51,065 nucleotides of DNA from Nanobdellota archaeon (GCA_021818905.1 JAKASS010000006.1:1-51065), one strand, 5' to 3'. Shown: positions 23,628 to 32,557, numbered from the stretch's first letter. The notes: generated from the letters alone by a model not told the origin. A program made the numbers and translations.

Positions 23628-25913
23628 ATGAAAGCACTCAATTCCAAATTGAAGGGACAGGTTTCTTTGGAATACCTTATAATCATAGGGATCGGGCTGT
23701 TGATACTTTCTACCTTTTTAGCCTATACGTTTTATTATTCATCCGCTTATAGCGCAACGGAGAACGGACAGAACTTGGCTCTGATAGTCAACAGCATTAG
23801 CGGGGCGGTCAGCTACCTAAGTTCGCAACAGACAGGTTCGTCGATGGCGTTCACTTTTGATTCTCCCGGCTTAAACATTTTGAATTCTTATCTCTGCAAC
23901 AGCTATCTGATTTTGGCGTCAAGCGGAGCCGAAGACACGTCGACGCTCAGTCTACCCATAGTCGGCGAACTGCCAATAAATCCAGGACAGTTTTCAGGTC
24001 AGGCAAAGTTGGTAGAGATAGACGGCAAGCAGACCACACTTCTTAGTTTCGATCTTCCGGTCTCTTTTATAAACGCTTCTTACGCTTTCAATTCTTCAAA
24101 TACAAAAATTTTATCGTATAATCTGTCCTTTTTATCGCAAAGCGGGGCGGCGGTCGATGATATAAACTTCAATATAACGGTTTATACGATCGGGGACGTT
24201 CAGATAGCTTCTGAAAACGAGAGTGCGACTAGCGGGGCTTTTTACGGCGCCATAAACCTAACAAAAACTTACCCGGAAGTTAAAATAATCGTCAGCGTGC
24301 CGTCTTTGGGCGTGGCTAGCTCGGAATGCTTTATCCCGTCGCAACAGCTTAAGATAACCTTATTAAATCCAGAGTTTGCTGCCACCCCGTCACCATTCCA
24401 GCAGGTGATCACAATAAACTCTTCGGCGTACTCTAAATATGAAGCTTCAAACCTCCAGGATATACAATTTTCTTATTCAAACGGCACTGTGATCCCCTCA
24501 TGGCTCGAGTCCGGCAACCTCGCAGATTTTAACGGATACACCAGTCGCATAGTGCCGCCACAGACCGTAAACTATTCGTTTAGTAAAGCGACTATTACCG
24601 GTTGGGTCGAGATATCCGGCTTCACGAGCAGCAACGGCGTTCAGGAATGGTGGACAAACAACACTGCGAGCCCATCTTTTGGCTTGCAGTCATACCCGAA
24701 TACTTACCCGGACCCTACTTCGACATCCTTTACTTTTTTTGTGCTTAATTCGACTCGTGGAACAAGTTCATGCAACAGCACGTCCATACCGCTAAATACC
24801 GTATATTTCGTCGCCGAAGTGATTGACGAAAACAACGCCATTATGTATGTCGACGGTAAGCCGTCCTGCACCTTTACGTTTGATGGCGCCGGGATCGGGA
24901 ACGTATCGCTTCCCGTGATCGGGTCTTACAGTCCGGGAGACGTTGGCGCCGGTAGCGTCATGGATGGCGTGATCGCGAACGTGCAGGCTTACGACACGTC
25001 GTTGACCAGCTCACAGGTGGCTTCCCTGTATAAAGAAGGTGAAGCCGGCTCTCCGATAACCATTGCGAAGGGCTGGTGGCCTCTCGCTGGGAACGCAAAC
25101 GATCACAGCGGCAACGGGTACAACGGAGTCGTATACAACGTTTCGTTTTCTGGGGCGGGCTCAGCGAGTACAGACACGACGTATTGGTTAAAATTAGGGG
25201 CGGGGATACCTGCCAACTCTGAACTATCTATATACATGGATCTATATTCGCCGCCGTATAATCTTTTTAATACACAGAACACGGGAGAAGCCCCGCAGCT
25301 ATCTCCGACATATGGAGAATACGACGACGGCGCGAACGTGTTTACTTATTATGACAACTTTGCAGGGTCGCTCGTATCAAACGGCTATACCGAAGTGATA
25401 CCATCCGGCACGACTATCACTCAGGACAATGGGATAACCATAACTACCGACAGCAGCGCTGCGTATGGCGGACTTGTCTATGATAATGGTTTCACACCAC
25501 CCGTGATATCTGAAGCGGACGTGATCACAGTAAGCGGGGTCGCGGCCGGCATAGCGCAACAAATAGGCGACACTCCGACGAGCGCCGGGTATGACTTTAA
25601 TTATTGGAGCGGAAGCGTAGCGTACGGATCTATGCAAAATGGGACGACCGGCGCCCAGAACCCGGCACTGACGATAACCAATGGGATCATCGGACAAGTA
25701 TGGATATCAGGTTCGGCACAGGCTTATTACATCGACTATTCAGCACCGCATCAGGGGACACTATCAGCGTTTAGTTTTCCAACGCTAGTATACCCGTCCA
25801 TGGGTATTTACGCTGATAGCCCCAATTCGAATATCGAGATCCAGTGGTTTAGGGTGAGAGCGTACCCTCCAAATGGCGTGATGCCGCTGGTTGCGATCGG
25901 CAGCCTAACTTAA
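23628..25913 (+). CDS. Large pilin-like secreted protein with class III signal peptide and LamG-like domain
   Basis: 761 residues. The N-terminus KLKGQVSLEYLIIIG is a class III (QxSxEY) signal: cleavage by a prepilin-type peptidase is expected after G10, leaving Q11 and a hydrophobic helix as in archaeal pilins. The rest is extracellular: a Ser/Thr/Asn-rich region with many N-x-S/T sites, a LamG/concanavalin-like domain (about 300-500, with YFVAEVIDENNAIMYVDGK and GWWPLAGNANDHSGNG), and a C-terminal region resembling DUF2341-linked surface proteins, ending RVRAYPPNGVMP. Base composition looks more GC-rich than its neighbours. Likely an adhesin or surface filament component, relevant to cell-cell contact. 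Confidence 0.75.
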   Translation: MKALNSKLKGQVSLEYLIIIGIGLLILSTFLAYTFYYSSAYSATENGQNLALIVNSISGAVSYLSSQQTGSSMAFTFDSPGLNILNSYLCNSYLILASSGAEDTSTLSLPIVGELPINPGQFSGQAKLVEIDGKQTTLLSFDLPVSFINASYAFNSSNTKILSYNLSFLSQSGAAVDDINFNITVYTIGDVQIASENESATSGAFYGAINLTKTYPEVKIIVSVPSLGVASSECFIPSQQLKITLLNPEFAATPSPFQQVITINSSAYSKYEASNLQDIQFSYSNGTVIPSWLESGNLADFNGYTSRIVPPQTVNYSFSKATITGWVEISGFTSSNGVQEWWTNNTASPSFGLQSYPNTYPDPTSTSFTFFVLNSTRGTSSCNSTSIPLNTVYFVAEVIDENNAIMYVDGKPSCTFTFDGAGIGNVSLPVIGSYSPGDVGAGSVMDGVIANVQAYDTSLTSSQVASLYKEGEAGSPITIAKGWWPLAGNANDHSGNGYNGVVYNVSFSGAGSASTDTTYWLKLGAGIPANSELSIYMDLYSPPYNLFNTQNTGEAPQLSPTYGEYDDGANVFTYYDNFAGSLVSNGYTEVIPSGTTITQDNGITITTDSSAAYGGLVYDNGFTPPVISEADVITVSGVAAGIAQQIGDTPTSAGYDFNYWSGSVAYGSMQNGTTGAQNPALTITNGIIGQVWISGSAQAYYIDYSAPHQGTLSAFSFPTLVYPSMGIYADSPNSNIEIQWFRVRAYPPNGVMPLVAIGSLT

Positions 25914-25938
25914 TAAATCAGAAAATTAACTATATGTG

Positions 25939-27279
25939 ATGTCAATGGAAAAAGGAAAGGTAAAAATAATCGCGACGCTCGGACCAGCTTCTGACAAGGA
26001 GGGCACCATCAAAAGACTAATATTAAATGGCGTCAATGTATTCAGACTAAACTTTTCACATGGGGACCCGGAATATTTTAGTAGGATAGTCAAAATAGTA
26101 AACAAGCTTAAGAAAAAACTGAGGAAAAACGTCTCTATCTTTGTAGACCTGCCGGGCCCGAAGATCAGGACAGGTCTTCTTAAAAACGCGCAGTTAGAAA
26201 TAAAACAAGGAGTCAAATATACGCTGGGGCCGGGCGGAGAGATACCTACGACAAAAGACATAGCGAGAGGCATCTCACTGGAAAAAAACGTATTGCTTTC
26301 AGACGGCAAGATTGAAGTAAAACCCCTAAAAAGGACAAGGGACTTAGTGATCGTCCGCGCACTTAACGATGGCATACTGCTAAGCAAACAGAGCATAAAC
26401 TCGCCGGGGCTGGTCTATAAAAAAACTTATCCGACGCATAAAGACACGGCGGCTATAAAATTCGGATTAAGCCACGGGATAGACGCCTTCGCCCTATCGT
26501 TCGTTTCAAAAAAGGAGGACATCCTCAAGACGAGAAAAATAACTGGTAAGGATAGCGTACTTATAGCGAAAATCGAAAGAAAGGAAGCGCTACAAAATTT
26601 TGACGAGATAGCCGAAGCTTCAGACGTAATAATGATCGCTAGGGGGGACCTTGGCCTGAACCTTGACATAGTCCAAGTCCCGTTTATCCAACGGAAACTG
26701 ATAAAAAAAGCGAATGAGTTGAGCAAACCGGTCATAACAGCGACGCAGATGCTAGAGTCTATGACGCATGGGAGGATGCCAACGAGAGCCGAAGCAGACG
26801 ATGTTTTTACCGCCGTTATGGAAGGCACGGACGCGGTAATGTTATCCGAAGAGACGGCGATAGGAGCATATCCGGTAAAGACCGTCGATATGCTTAGAAA
26901 ATTGATAGGATTCAACTATAGAAAACTAAGCGCGGTGGAGTACAAGATAAAAGGCGAAGGGGATGCTTTGATGGGGGGGATAGCCGGCCTTTCTGGAAAG
27001 ACCGGTATAAAAACCATAATCCTGGACACAAACGATATAAAAAATGCATTTAGGTTGTCAAGATATCACATAGATTTTAATATATTCGTGCTCGCAAAAC
27101 GCGAGGATATAAACGACCTTCTAAATTTTGGCCGCGACATAGTCCCGATCCGTGCGAATACCCTGGATACCGCCCTTAAGTACATAAAAAACGATTATGC
27201 GATCGAAAAAGCGATACTGGTATCAGATACTTCAAAGGATAAGAGGTCGATAGCAAAAATCGACATATTAAACCTCTGA
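25939..27279 (+). CDS. pyk: Pyruvate kinase
   Basis: About 446 residues. Converts phosphoenolpyruvate and ADP to pyruvate and ATP. KIIATLGPAS at the start, FRLNFSHGD with substrate arginine, VDLPGPKIRTG, the lysine in VLIAKIERKEAL, ARGDLGLNL, and the family signature TATQMLESMTHGRMPTRAE are all present. The C-terminal allosteric domain is short (about 100 residues). GTG 25936, ATG 25939 and ATG 25945 are all possible starts. Confidence 0.94.
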   Translation: MSMEKGKVKIIATLGPASDKEGTIKRLILNGVNVFRLNFSHGDPEYFSRIVKIVNKLKKKLRKNVSIFVDLPGPKIRTGLLKNAQLEIKQGVKYTLGPGGEIPTTKDIARGISLEKNVLLSDGKIEVKPLKRTRDLVIVRALNDGILLSKQSINSPGLVYKKTYPTHKDTAAIKFGLSHGIDAFALSFVSKKEDILKTRKITGKDSVLIAKIERKEALQNFDEIAEASDVIMIARGDLGLNLDIVQVPFIQRKLIKKANELSKPVITATQMLESMTHGRMPTRAEADDVFTAVMEGTDAVMLSEETAIGAYPVKTVDMLRKLIGFNYRKLSAVEYKIKGEGDALMGGIAGLSGKTGIKTIILDTNDIKNAFRLSRYHIDFNIFVLAKREDINDLLNFGRDIVPIRANTLDTALKYIKNDYAIEKAILVSDTSKDKRSIAKIDILNL

Positions 27280-27300
27280 CTGCCTTTAAAAAAATAAACG

Positions 27301-27308
27301 TATTTAAA
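27301..27308 (+). promoter_or_regulatory. Possible TATA box of the ribosomal cluster
   Basis: tatttaaa after aaacg, 54 bp before the L3 start, in the gap after pyruvate kinase. A second AT-rich stretch nearer the gene (27323-27336) is an alternative, so the exact promoter is uncertain. Confidence 0.35.
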
Positions 27309-27361
27309 TGAATTAATGATAAGTTATATAATTAAAACCACACTTATAAAAAATACAAAAT

Positions 27362-28315
27362 ATGGCACACCAGATAACCAAGAAGAGTACGCCCAGGCGA
27401 GGCAGCCTTCAGTTCTACCCTATAACCAGAAGCGACAGGCCGTACCACAATTTCAATAACTTTGGCCACCTGTCGCCGAAGGAGATAAGCGGATTTGCGG
27501 GTTATAAGGTCGGGATGACCACCTTGACTTATTTGGACAATGACAAGAATTCCCCTACTTTTAAGACGGAGGTCATGACGAATGCGACCATCCTGGAATG
27601 CCCCCCATTGGTCGTTTGCGCGCTACGTTTTTATAAAAACAAGAACACGGTCGGAGAAAGCTGGGCACAAGGTCTTAATAAAAACATATTAAGACGACTG
27701 AGTTTTAAAGAGAACAATGCAAATCCAGATGATATCAAAGGAAAGTCGGACGATTTAAGGCTCTTGGTCTCGACACAACCTTGGCTCGCCAACATAAAGA
27801 AAACCCCCGAGGTTTTTGAAATTGGCGTAGGCGGCAAGTTAGAAGAAAAATATCAGACCGTAAAAGACCTGTTAGGGAAGGACTTAGAAGTCGGCGCAGT
27901 GATAAAAGACGGGTCTTTCTTAGACGTAAGTTCTGTCACCAAAGGCCAGGGATTCACGGGTTCGGTAAAAAGATTTGGAGTTAAGATATACCCGGTGCAC
28001 GCAAGCAAATCCAGAAGAAAAGCCGGCAACCTCGGTGCCGAATCGATGGCAAAGGTACAGTTTACAGTACCGCAACACGGAAGATTAGGATTTAATTCGC
28101 GGGTGGAATACAACAAATTCGTTTTAAAGATAGTAAAGGAACCGGCTGAGATAAACATAAAGAGCGGTTATAAGAGATACGGAAACGTGACAAAGACCGC
28201 GCTGGTGCTTAAGGGTTCGACCCCGGGCAGCATAGGTAGGTTGATAGTGATGAGAAAGGCGTTAAGGCCGATAAAGAGCGCAGAACCCGTAAAAGTGAAT
28301 TTCATCAAATACTAA
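27362..28315 (+). CDS. rpl3: Ribosomal protein L3 (uL3)
   Basis: 317 residues, archaeal/eukaryotic-length L3. Sits at the core of the 50S subunit near the peptidyl transferase centre. Starts MAHQITKKSTPRRGSLQFYP, then FAGYKVGMTTLTYLD, the VTKGQGFTGSVKRFGVKIYP signature and a long basic extension. First gene of the S10-type cluster, followed by L4 after three bases. Confidence 0.96.
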   Translation: MAHQITKKSTPRRGSLQFYPITRSDRPYHNFNNFGHLSPKEISGFAGYKVGMTTLTYLDNDKNSPTFKTEVMTNATILECPPLVVCALRFYKNKNTVGESWAQGLNKNILRRLSFKENNANPDDIKGKSDDLRLLVSTQPWLANIKKTPEVFEIGVGGKLEEKYQTVKDLLGKDLEVGAVIKDGSFLDVSSVTKGQGFTGSVKRFGVKIYPVHASKSRRKAGNLGAESMAKVQFTVPQHGRLGFNSRVEYNKFVLKIVKEPAEINIKSGYKRYGNVTKTALVLKGSTPGSIGRLIVMRKALRPIKSAEPVKVNFIKY

Positions 28316-28318
28316 ATT

Positions 28319-29104
28319 ATGGCAGAAACAGCACAATCAGTCGTAAGGCAGGCAGACGGAAGCCAGTTGCCGGCGGTATTCCAGCAGGAAATAAACAAGG
28401 AGTTTCTTAAAAGGGCTTATCTATCCGAAGAATCGGAAAGATTCCAACTGAAATATACCGACCCCCTAGCAGGAAAAAGAAAATCGGCGGAGCTTACAAA
28501 GAGAAGGCGATCGTATAAGACGACTTATGGTCACACTATGAATAGAAGCCCGAGGAAGACGCTATTGCATAGGGGCACTAGCTTTTTTTATGTCGGCGCA
28601 GTAGCGCCTCACACGGTCGGTGGCAGGGAAGCACACCCGCCGAAAGCAGAACGCGTAATGGTTAAAAAACTGAACAAGAAGGAAAAAGTGTTGGCAATAA
28701 GAATGGGAATAGCCGGTTCTGCCAACAAAGAGATGGTTTCTAGATTTCACCTAGTAAAAGATATCAATTCCCTGCCGGTGACAGTAGATGATAAAATAAA
28801 CTCGCTTTCAAAAACCAAAGAGGCGATTGCCGCATTAAACGAGCTTGGTCTTTCAGATGAGCTAAAGAGGATAACGGAAAGGAAAATAAGAGCAGGTAAG
28901 GGCAAATTAAGGGGCAGGAAATACAAGAGGAAGCTGGGCCCAGTATTGGTTACAACCGATGATTCAAAGGTTGCTAGAGCCATGGCTAATCTAAACATTA
29001 CTGTAAGGAGACCAGGGTCCCTCAATATATATGATGTAACTCATGCAGGCAATGCCGGCAGACTTATGATATGGACTAAAGGCGCGCTGGCGTCTCTGGG
29101 CTAA
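28319..29104 (+). CDS. rpl4: Ribosomal protein L4 (uL4)
   Basis: 261 residues, archaeal L4 (L1e family), lining the 50S exit tunnel. Tunnel-loop region RSPRKTLLHRGTSFFYVG and VAPHTVGGREAHPPKAERV, then the C-terminal globular part with KRKLGPVLVTTDD and IYDVTHAGNAGRLMIWTKGAL, as expected. Between L3 and L23 with gaps of two to three bases. Confidence 0.95.
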   Translation: MAETAQSVVRQADGSQLPAVFQQEINKEFLKRAYLSEESERFQLKYTDPLAGKRKSAELTKRRRSYKTTYGHTMNRSPRKTLLHRGTSFFYVGAVAPHTVGGREAHPPKAERVMVKKLNKKEKVLAIRMGIAGSANKEMVSRFHLVKDINSLPVTVDDKINSLSKTKEAIAALNELGLSDELKRITERKIRAGKGKLRGRKYKRKLGPVLVTTDDSKVARAMANLNITVRRPGSLNIYDVTHAGNAGRLMIWTKGALASLG

Positions 29105-29106
29105 AC

Positions 29107-29370
29107 ATGGAAGAAAGCATAAAAAATATAATAAGCGTTCAAAGCGGTGAAAAAGCAACTAGGTTGATGCAGGAACAGAATAAGCTTTCATTTATAGTTT
29201 CAAAGACTTCGAATAGAATCGGCATAAGGAAAGAATTAGAAGCGCTTTTCGGCGCAAAAATCGAAAAGATAAATATAATAAACAAAATGAGCGGGGAGAA
29301 GGTCGCTATAGTAAAGCTAAAATCCGAGACAAGCGCCATGGATCTAGCGACAAAGCTTGGCTTAGTTTAA
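29107..29370 (+). CDS. rpl23: Ribosomal protein L23 (uL23)
   Basis: 87 residues, usual archaeal length. Located by the peptide exit tunnel, where it docks SRP and SecY. Features: SGEKATRLMQEQNKLSFIVS, then the basic loop and KINIINKMSGEKVAIVKL. It ends the first ribosomal block: L2 normally comes next but is absent; a T-run and a new promoter follow instead. Confidence 0.92.
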   Translation: MEESIKNIISVQSGEKATRLMQEQNKLSFIVSKTSNRIGIRKELEALFGAKIEKINIINKMSGEKVAIVKLKSETSAMDLATKLGLV

Positions 29371-29371
29371 A

Positions 29372-29382
29372 TTTTTACTTTT
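29372..29382 (+). terminator. T-rich end after L23
   Basis: tttttacttttattt-like stretch directly after the L23 stop, before a new TATA box. It probably ends the L3-L4-L23 transcript. Confidence 0.4.
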
Positions 29383-29409
29383 ATTACATTTCAAAGTAGC
29401 ATAAAAACG

Positions 29410-29417
29410 TTTTTAAA
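29410..29417 (+). promoter_or_regulatory. TATA box before the Rnp1-to-SecY operon
   Basis: tttttaaa preceded by aaaacg, centred 26-27 bp before the ATG at 29440. Transcription would start at or next to the start codon, giving a leaderless message for the first gene of a long operon. Confidence 0.5.
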
Positions 29418-29439
29418 CGATGGTTTTCTTAAATACCTA

Positions 29440-29649
29440 ATGTTAATTGGGAGAGACGTATCTATCAAGGATACAAATGTAAGAGGACTTGTTATAGACG
29501 AGACTAAGAATACGCTAGTTCTACGTATAAATGGAGAACAAAAAAGGATTATAAAAGACAAGAACAGATTTGTTGCCTATGCTAACGGAAAAGAAATCAA
29601 AATTAGGGGTGAAGAGATAAATTTGAGGCCTTGGGAATATGCAATATAG
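29440..29649 (+). CDS. rnp1: RNase P protein component 1 (Rpp29/Pop4)
   Basis: 69 residues. Part of archaeal RNase P, which trims tRNA 5' ends. The Sm-like core is visible: LIGRDVSIKD, GLVIDETKNTLVLRINGEQKRIIKDKN (the family's V-D-E-T-K-N-T motif), FVAYANGKEIKI. It is short compared with the usual 90 or more residues, lacking most of the N-terminal extension. Position just before S17 is the conserved archaeal place of this gene. The S17 start overlaps its end by 11 bases. Confidence 0.88.
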   Translation: MLIGRDVSIKDTNVRGLVIDETKNTLVLRINGEQKRIIKDKNRFVAYANGKEIKIRGEEINLRPWEYAI

Positions 29650-29950
29650 TGACCTGGTAGCTCCAGACGTAGAATGCAAGGATGATAATTGTCCTTATCA
29701 CGGATCTCTAAGAGTGCACGGTAGGAAATTTGAAGGGATTGTCACTTCAGCAAAAGCGCATAAGACCGTTGCAGTCAGCTGGACTAGATTTAGGCGACTT
29801 AAAAAATATGATAGATTCCTCAAGGAGAGGACAAAAGTTTTAGCTCATAATCCAGAATGCATAAATGCAAAGTTAGGAGACCGTGTAGTTATATACGAAA
29901 CTAGGCCAATAAGCAGGTGGAAGCGGTTCGTAGTGGTCAGGAAGGTTTAA
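29639..29950 (+). CDS. rps17: Ribosomal protein S17 (uS17)
   Basis: 103 residues. Primary 16S rRNA-binding protein of the 30S body. CPYHGSLRVHGRKFEGIVTS and KTVAVSWTRFRRLKKYDRFLKERTKVLAHNP are the archaeal S17 signatures, followed by GDRVVIYETRPISRWKRFVVV. Starts inside the end of rnp1 and is followed directly by L14. Confidence 0.95.
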   Translation: MQYSDLVAPDVECKDDNCPYHGSLRVHGRKFEGIVTSAKAHKTVAVSWTRFRRLKKYDRFLKERTKVLAHNPECINAKLGDRVVIYETRPISRWKRFVVVRKV

Positions 29951-29951
29951 C

Positions 29952-30383
29952 ATGGGAACAGGAAGAAAGGGTGGAGGTTTAAAGCCGCTTAGAGCTAAGA
30001 TAAGCAAATCGATAAATGTTGGCAGCTGGATAAATATTGCTGACAATTCTGGTGCGAAGATCGCCAAAGTTGTACAAGTGCGCGGTTATCACGGTGTAAA
30101 AGACAGGCAACCGAAATGTGGTGTAGGCGATACTGTTTGGGTCGTAGTAAAAAGAGGCTCACCAGATACGATTCATAAGACGTTTCCTGCGGTTATAGTA
30201 AGACAAAAGAAAGCTTTTAGGAGACACGACGGCACAAGACTTTCATTCGAAGACAATGCCTGCGCTATAGTAAAAGACATAGACAAATATGAACCACAAG
30301 GGACGATATTGAGGGGGCCCATACCAAAAGAGATATCTTTTAGGTTCCCACACATAACGAAAATATCACAGAGTATTGTATGA
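29952..30383 (+). CDS. rpl14: Ribosomal protein L14 (uL14)
   Basis: 143 residues, archaeal length. Binds 23S rRNA at the subunit interface. INIADNSGAKIAKVVQVRGY, VGDTVWVVVKRGSP, AVIVRQKKAFRRHDGTRLSF and the GTILRGPIPKE end are present. The stop overlaps the L24 start (ATGA). Confidence 0.96.
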   Translation: MGTGRKGGGLKPLRAKISKSINVGSWINIADNSGAKIAKVVQVRGYHGVKDRQPKCGVGDTVWVVVKRGSPDTIHKTFPAVIVRQKKAFRRHDGTRLSFEDNACAIVKDIDKYEPQGTILRGPIPKEISFRFPHITKISQSIV

Positions 30384-30772
30384 GCAAAGACTTTAGTAAA
30401 AATTGGATCAGCAGCGTTAGCCCGAAGAAACAGAGGAAATACCGAAAGAATGCACCGCTGCACCTAAAGAGACCTATGCTGTCTGCCCACTTATCGAAAG
30501 AACTCAGAAACATCTACAAGACAAGGAACGTTCCGGTGAGAAAAGGCGATGGCGTGCTTATAATGCGAGGAAAATTCAAGGGAACCGAAGGGAAAGTAGA
30601 CAAGGTATACACCAAACAATCAAAGGTTACTGTAGATAGCGTTAAGAGGACGACAAAAAAAGGGAACAAAGTACCGTTCAAATTAAGACCTTCAGCTTTG
30701 CTGGTTAAGGAATTAAATACTACAGATGGCTGGAGAACTGACAAGCTAAAAATTTATGGCAAGACACGGTGA
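30380..30772 (+). CDS. rpl24: Ribosomal protein L24 (uL24)
   Basis: 130 residues. Early assembly protein of the 50S subunit. KKQRKYRKNAPLHLKRPMLS at the N-terminus and the KOW motif VRKGDGVLIMRGKFKGTEGK place it with archaeal L24/L26e. Its last 17 bases overlap the start of S4e, implying coupled translation. Confidence 0.95.
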   Translation: MSKDFSKNWISSVSPKKQRKYRKNAPLHLKRPMLSAHLSKELRNIYKTRNVPVRKGDGVLIMRGKFKGTEGKVDKVYTKQSKVTVDSVKRTTKKGNKVPFKLRPSALLVKELNTTDGWRTDKLKIYGKTR

Positions 30773-31418
30773 ATCAAAGCACTTTAAGAGAAGCGTAGTA
30801 ACGAAATCGGTAGTCATACCTAGGAAAAAATATACTTATTACGTCCGCTCTCTGCCTGGCAAGCATAGAAGCTCAGAAGGCATAGCGCTCCTGGGGATAT
30901 TAAGAGACCTGATGAAAATTGTGAACAACTGCAAAGAGGCCAGATATCTTATAAGGGGCGGCAATGTAAAGGTGGATGGAAAGACGATAAAAGAAGAAAA
31001 GTACATAGTCGGTTTTGGCGATATGCTGAACGTTAAGGGAGACAAATTTATCGCGCATTTGGACGCGAAAGGAAAACTCATCATAAAAAAGGACGAGTCC
31101 GATCAGAAATCTAAGAAATTAAAAGTCCTATCTAAAGGCAAAGCAAATGGCGGCAAGACCGTGCTAAGGCTGAACGATGGAAGAAACGTCATAACAGACA
31201 GAGAAAATATACAGATAGGCGACACTGTAGTCTTGGACCTTCCGACAAATCAGATACAAGAAGTTCTACCTTTTGAACAAGGTCGTCAAGTAATAGTCTT
31301 TAGAGGTAAAAACGCCGGACTTACAGGAAAAATAACCAAAATAGACGAAGAATCAGTCGAACTAGAAAAAGACGGACAAGCGTTTAGGGCATCCGCAGCA
31401 TCTTGCTTTGTACTTTGA
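30756..31418 (+). CDS. rps4e: Ribosomal protein S4e (eS4)
   Basis: 220 residues, near the usual archaeal length. 30S protein shared with eukaryotes. N-terminal MARHGESKHFKRSVV, an S4-like RNA-binding domain (LLGILRDLMKIV...IRGGNVKVDGKTI), and a C-terminal KOW domain (GRQVIVFRGKNAGLTGKITKI). Overlaps L24 at its start. Confidence 0.95.
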   Translation: MARHGESKHFKRSVVTKSVVIPRKKYTYYVRSLPGKHRSSEGIALLGILRDLMKIVNNCKEARYLIRGGNVKVDGKTIKEEKYIVGFGDMLNVKGDKFIAHLDAKGKLIIKKDESDQKSKKLKVLSKGKANGGKTVLRLNDGRNVITDRENIQIGDTVVLDLPTNQIQEVLPFEQGRQVIVFRGKNAGLTGKITKIDEESVELEKDGQAFRASAASCFVL

Positions 31419-31420
31419 AC

Positions 31421-31930
31421 ATGGAAAATAAGATGAGAGAGATAAATATCGAGAAGATAACGATGAATGTCGGAGTAGGAGAACCTGGAGATAAGCTCGA
31501 GAAAATAGGAAAATTACTTGAGCAGATATCCGGGGCGAAATCAGTTAAAACAACGACTAAAAAGAGGATACCGGAATGGAATATAAGACCCGGCCTAGAT
31601 ATAGGCGTTAAAGTGACATTGAGGGGAGAAAAAGCAAATGAACTATTGAAAAGGCTCTTAGCCGCGGTAGAAGATAAGCTAAAGTCATCAAATTTCGATA
31701 AAAATGGCAACCTGTCTTTCGGTATATCAGAATATGTTCATATACCCGGAGCAAAGTATGATTACACCGTAGGTATAGTCGGCGTATCGGTCGCAATAAC
31801 TTTGTCAAGGAGAGGATATTCGATAGCTAGGAAGAGGATGGCAAGAAAGATAGGAAAGACGCACATAATAAAAAAGGAAGAAGCAATGGAATTTATAAGG
31901 GACAAATACAAAGTAAAGATAAATGATTAA
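31421..31930 (+). CDS. rpl5: Ribosomal protein L5 (uL5)
   Basis: About 169 residues from ATG 31421; six extra in-frame codons upstream overlap S4e and look non-native. Binds 5S rRNA and the central protuberance. IEKITMNVGVGEPGDKLEKI, TTTKKRIPEWNIRPGLDIGVKVTLRG, SFGISEYVHIPGAKYD and ITLSRRGYSIARKRM are the family blocks. Precedes S14, as in other archaeal spc operons. Confidence 0.95.
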   Translation: MENKMREINIEKITMNVGVGEPGDKLEKIGKLLEQISGAKSVKTTTKKRIPEWNIRPGLDIGVKVTLRGEKANELLKRLLAAVEDKLKSSNFDKNGNLSFGISEYVHIPGAKYDYTVGIVGVSVAITLSRRGYSIARKRMARKIGKTHIIKKEEAMEFIRDKYKVKIND

Positions 31931-31931
31931 T

Positions 31932-32168
31932 ATGGAAACGGCATTTGAAAGGATAGGGAAAAATCTTAAGGGAAAACCCGCTAAGTATAATCGATTCTTA
32001 AAGTTCAGCAAGCACAAGACACAGCCACACGATGCAAGAACAAGAAAATGCGTTCGATGTAACAGAGCAGAAGCCCACATAAGCGTACATGGTTTGAATT
32101 ATTGCAGAGAATGTTTTAGAGAAGTCGCATATGACCTTGGTTTTAGGAAATACGGAAAAGAGGCATAA
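31932..32168 (+). CDS. rps14: Ribosomal protein S14 (uS14), zinc form
   Basis: About 78 residues from ATG 31932 (an ATG at 31923 overlapping L5 is an alternative). Head protein of the 30S subunit. CVRCNRAEAHISVHGLNYC...C supplies the four zinc cysteines (CxxC then CxxC in LNYCRECFRE), and the end DLGFRKYGKEA is normal. The N-terminus has an unusual extension of about 25 residues before the zinc region compared with the shortest archaeal S14. Confidence 0.93.
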   Translation: METAFERIGKNLKGKPAKYNRFLKFSKHKTQPHDARTRKCVRCNRAEAHISVHGLNYCRECFREVAYDLGFRKYGKEA

Positions 32169-32170
32169 AC

Positions 32171-32557
32171 ATGGCAGACACACTTTCTAACGTTTTTAAT
32201 GTGATAGATGTAGCGAAGAATAACGGAAAAAAGACGTGCGTAGTAAGTCCCGTTTCCCAGTTTCTGATAAGGATACTCGATATTTTGAAGAATAATGGAT
32301 ATCTGAACAAATGCGAAGTAATAAGCGACTCAAGGGGCGGCTTCATAAAGTTAGAGTTAAGCGAAGATCTAAATAAATGCAAGGCGATAAGACCAAGACT
32401 GCCAATCAAAGCGGAAGAGCTGACAAAATACGAAAAAAGATTCCTTCCTGCACTTGGTTTTGGTATGATAGTCCTTTCCACGAATAAAGGACTTATGACA
32501 AACAAAGAAGCCAAGCAGCTTAGAGTTGGGGGTACATTGATAGCTTATGTCTACTAA
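32171..32557 (+). CDS. rps8: Ribosomal protein S8 (uS8)
   Basis: 128 residues, archaeal length. Binds 16S rRNA in the 30S platform. Begins ADTLSNVFNVIDVAKNNGKK and ends GFGMIVLSTNKGLMTNKEAKQLRVGGTLIAYVY, which carries the S8 signature. Overlaps L6 by 11 bases. Confidence 0.95.
   Translation: MADTLSNVFNVIDVAKNNGKKTCVVSPVSQFLIRILDILKNNGYLNKCEVISDSRGGFIKLELSEDLNKCKAIRPRLPIKAEELTKYEKRFLPALGFGMIVLSTNKGLMTNKEAKQLRVGGTLIAYVY

Noticed and set aside
25377-25697. Long minus-strand open frame inside the large surface protein gene
   Set aside because: It lies fully inside the better-supported secreted protein, has no family features, and results from the higher GC content of that gene.
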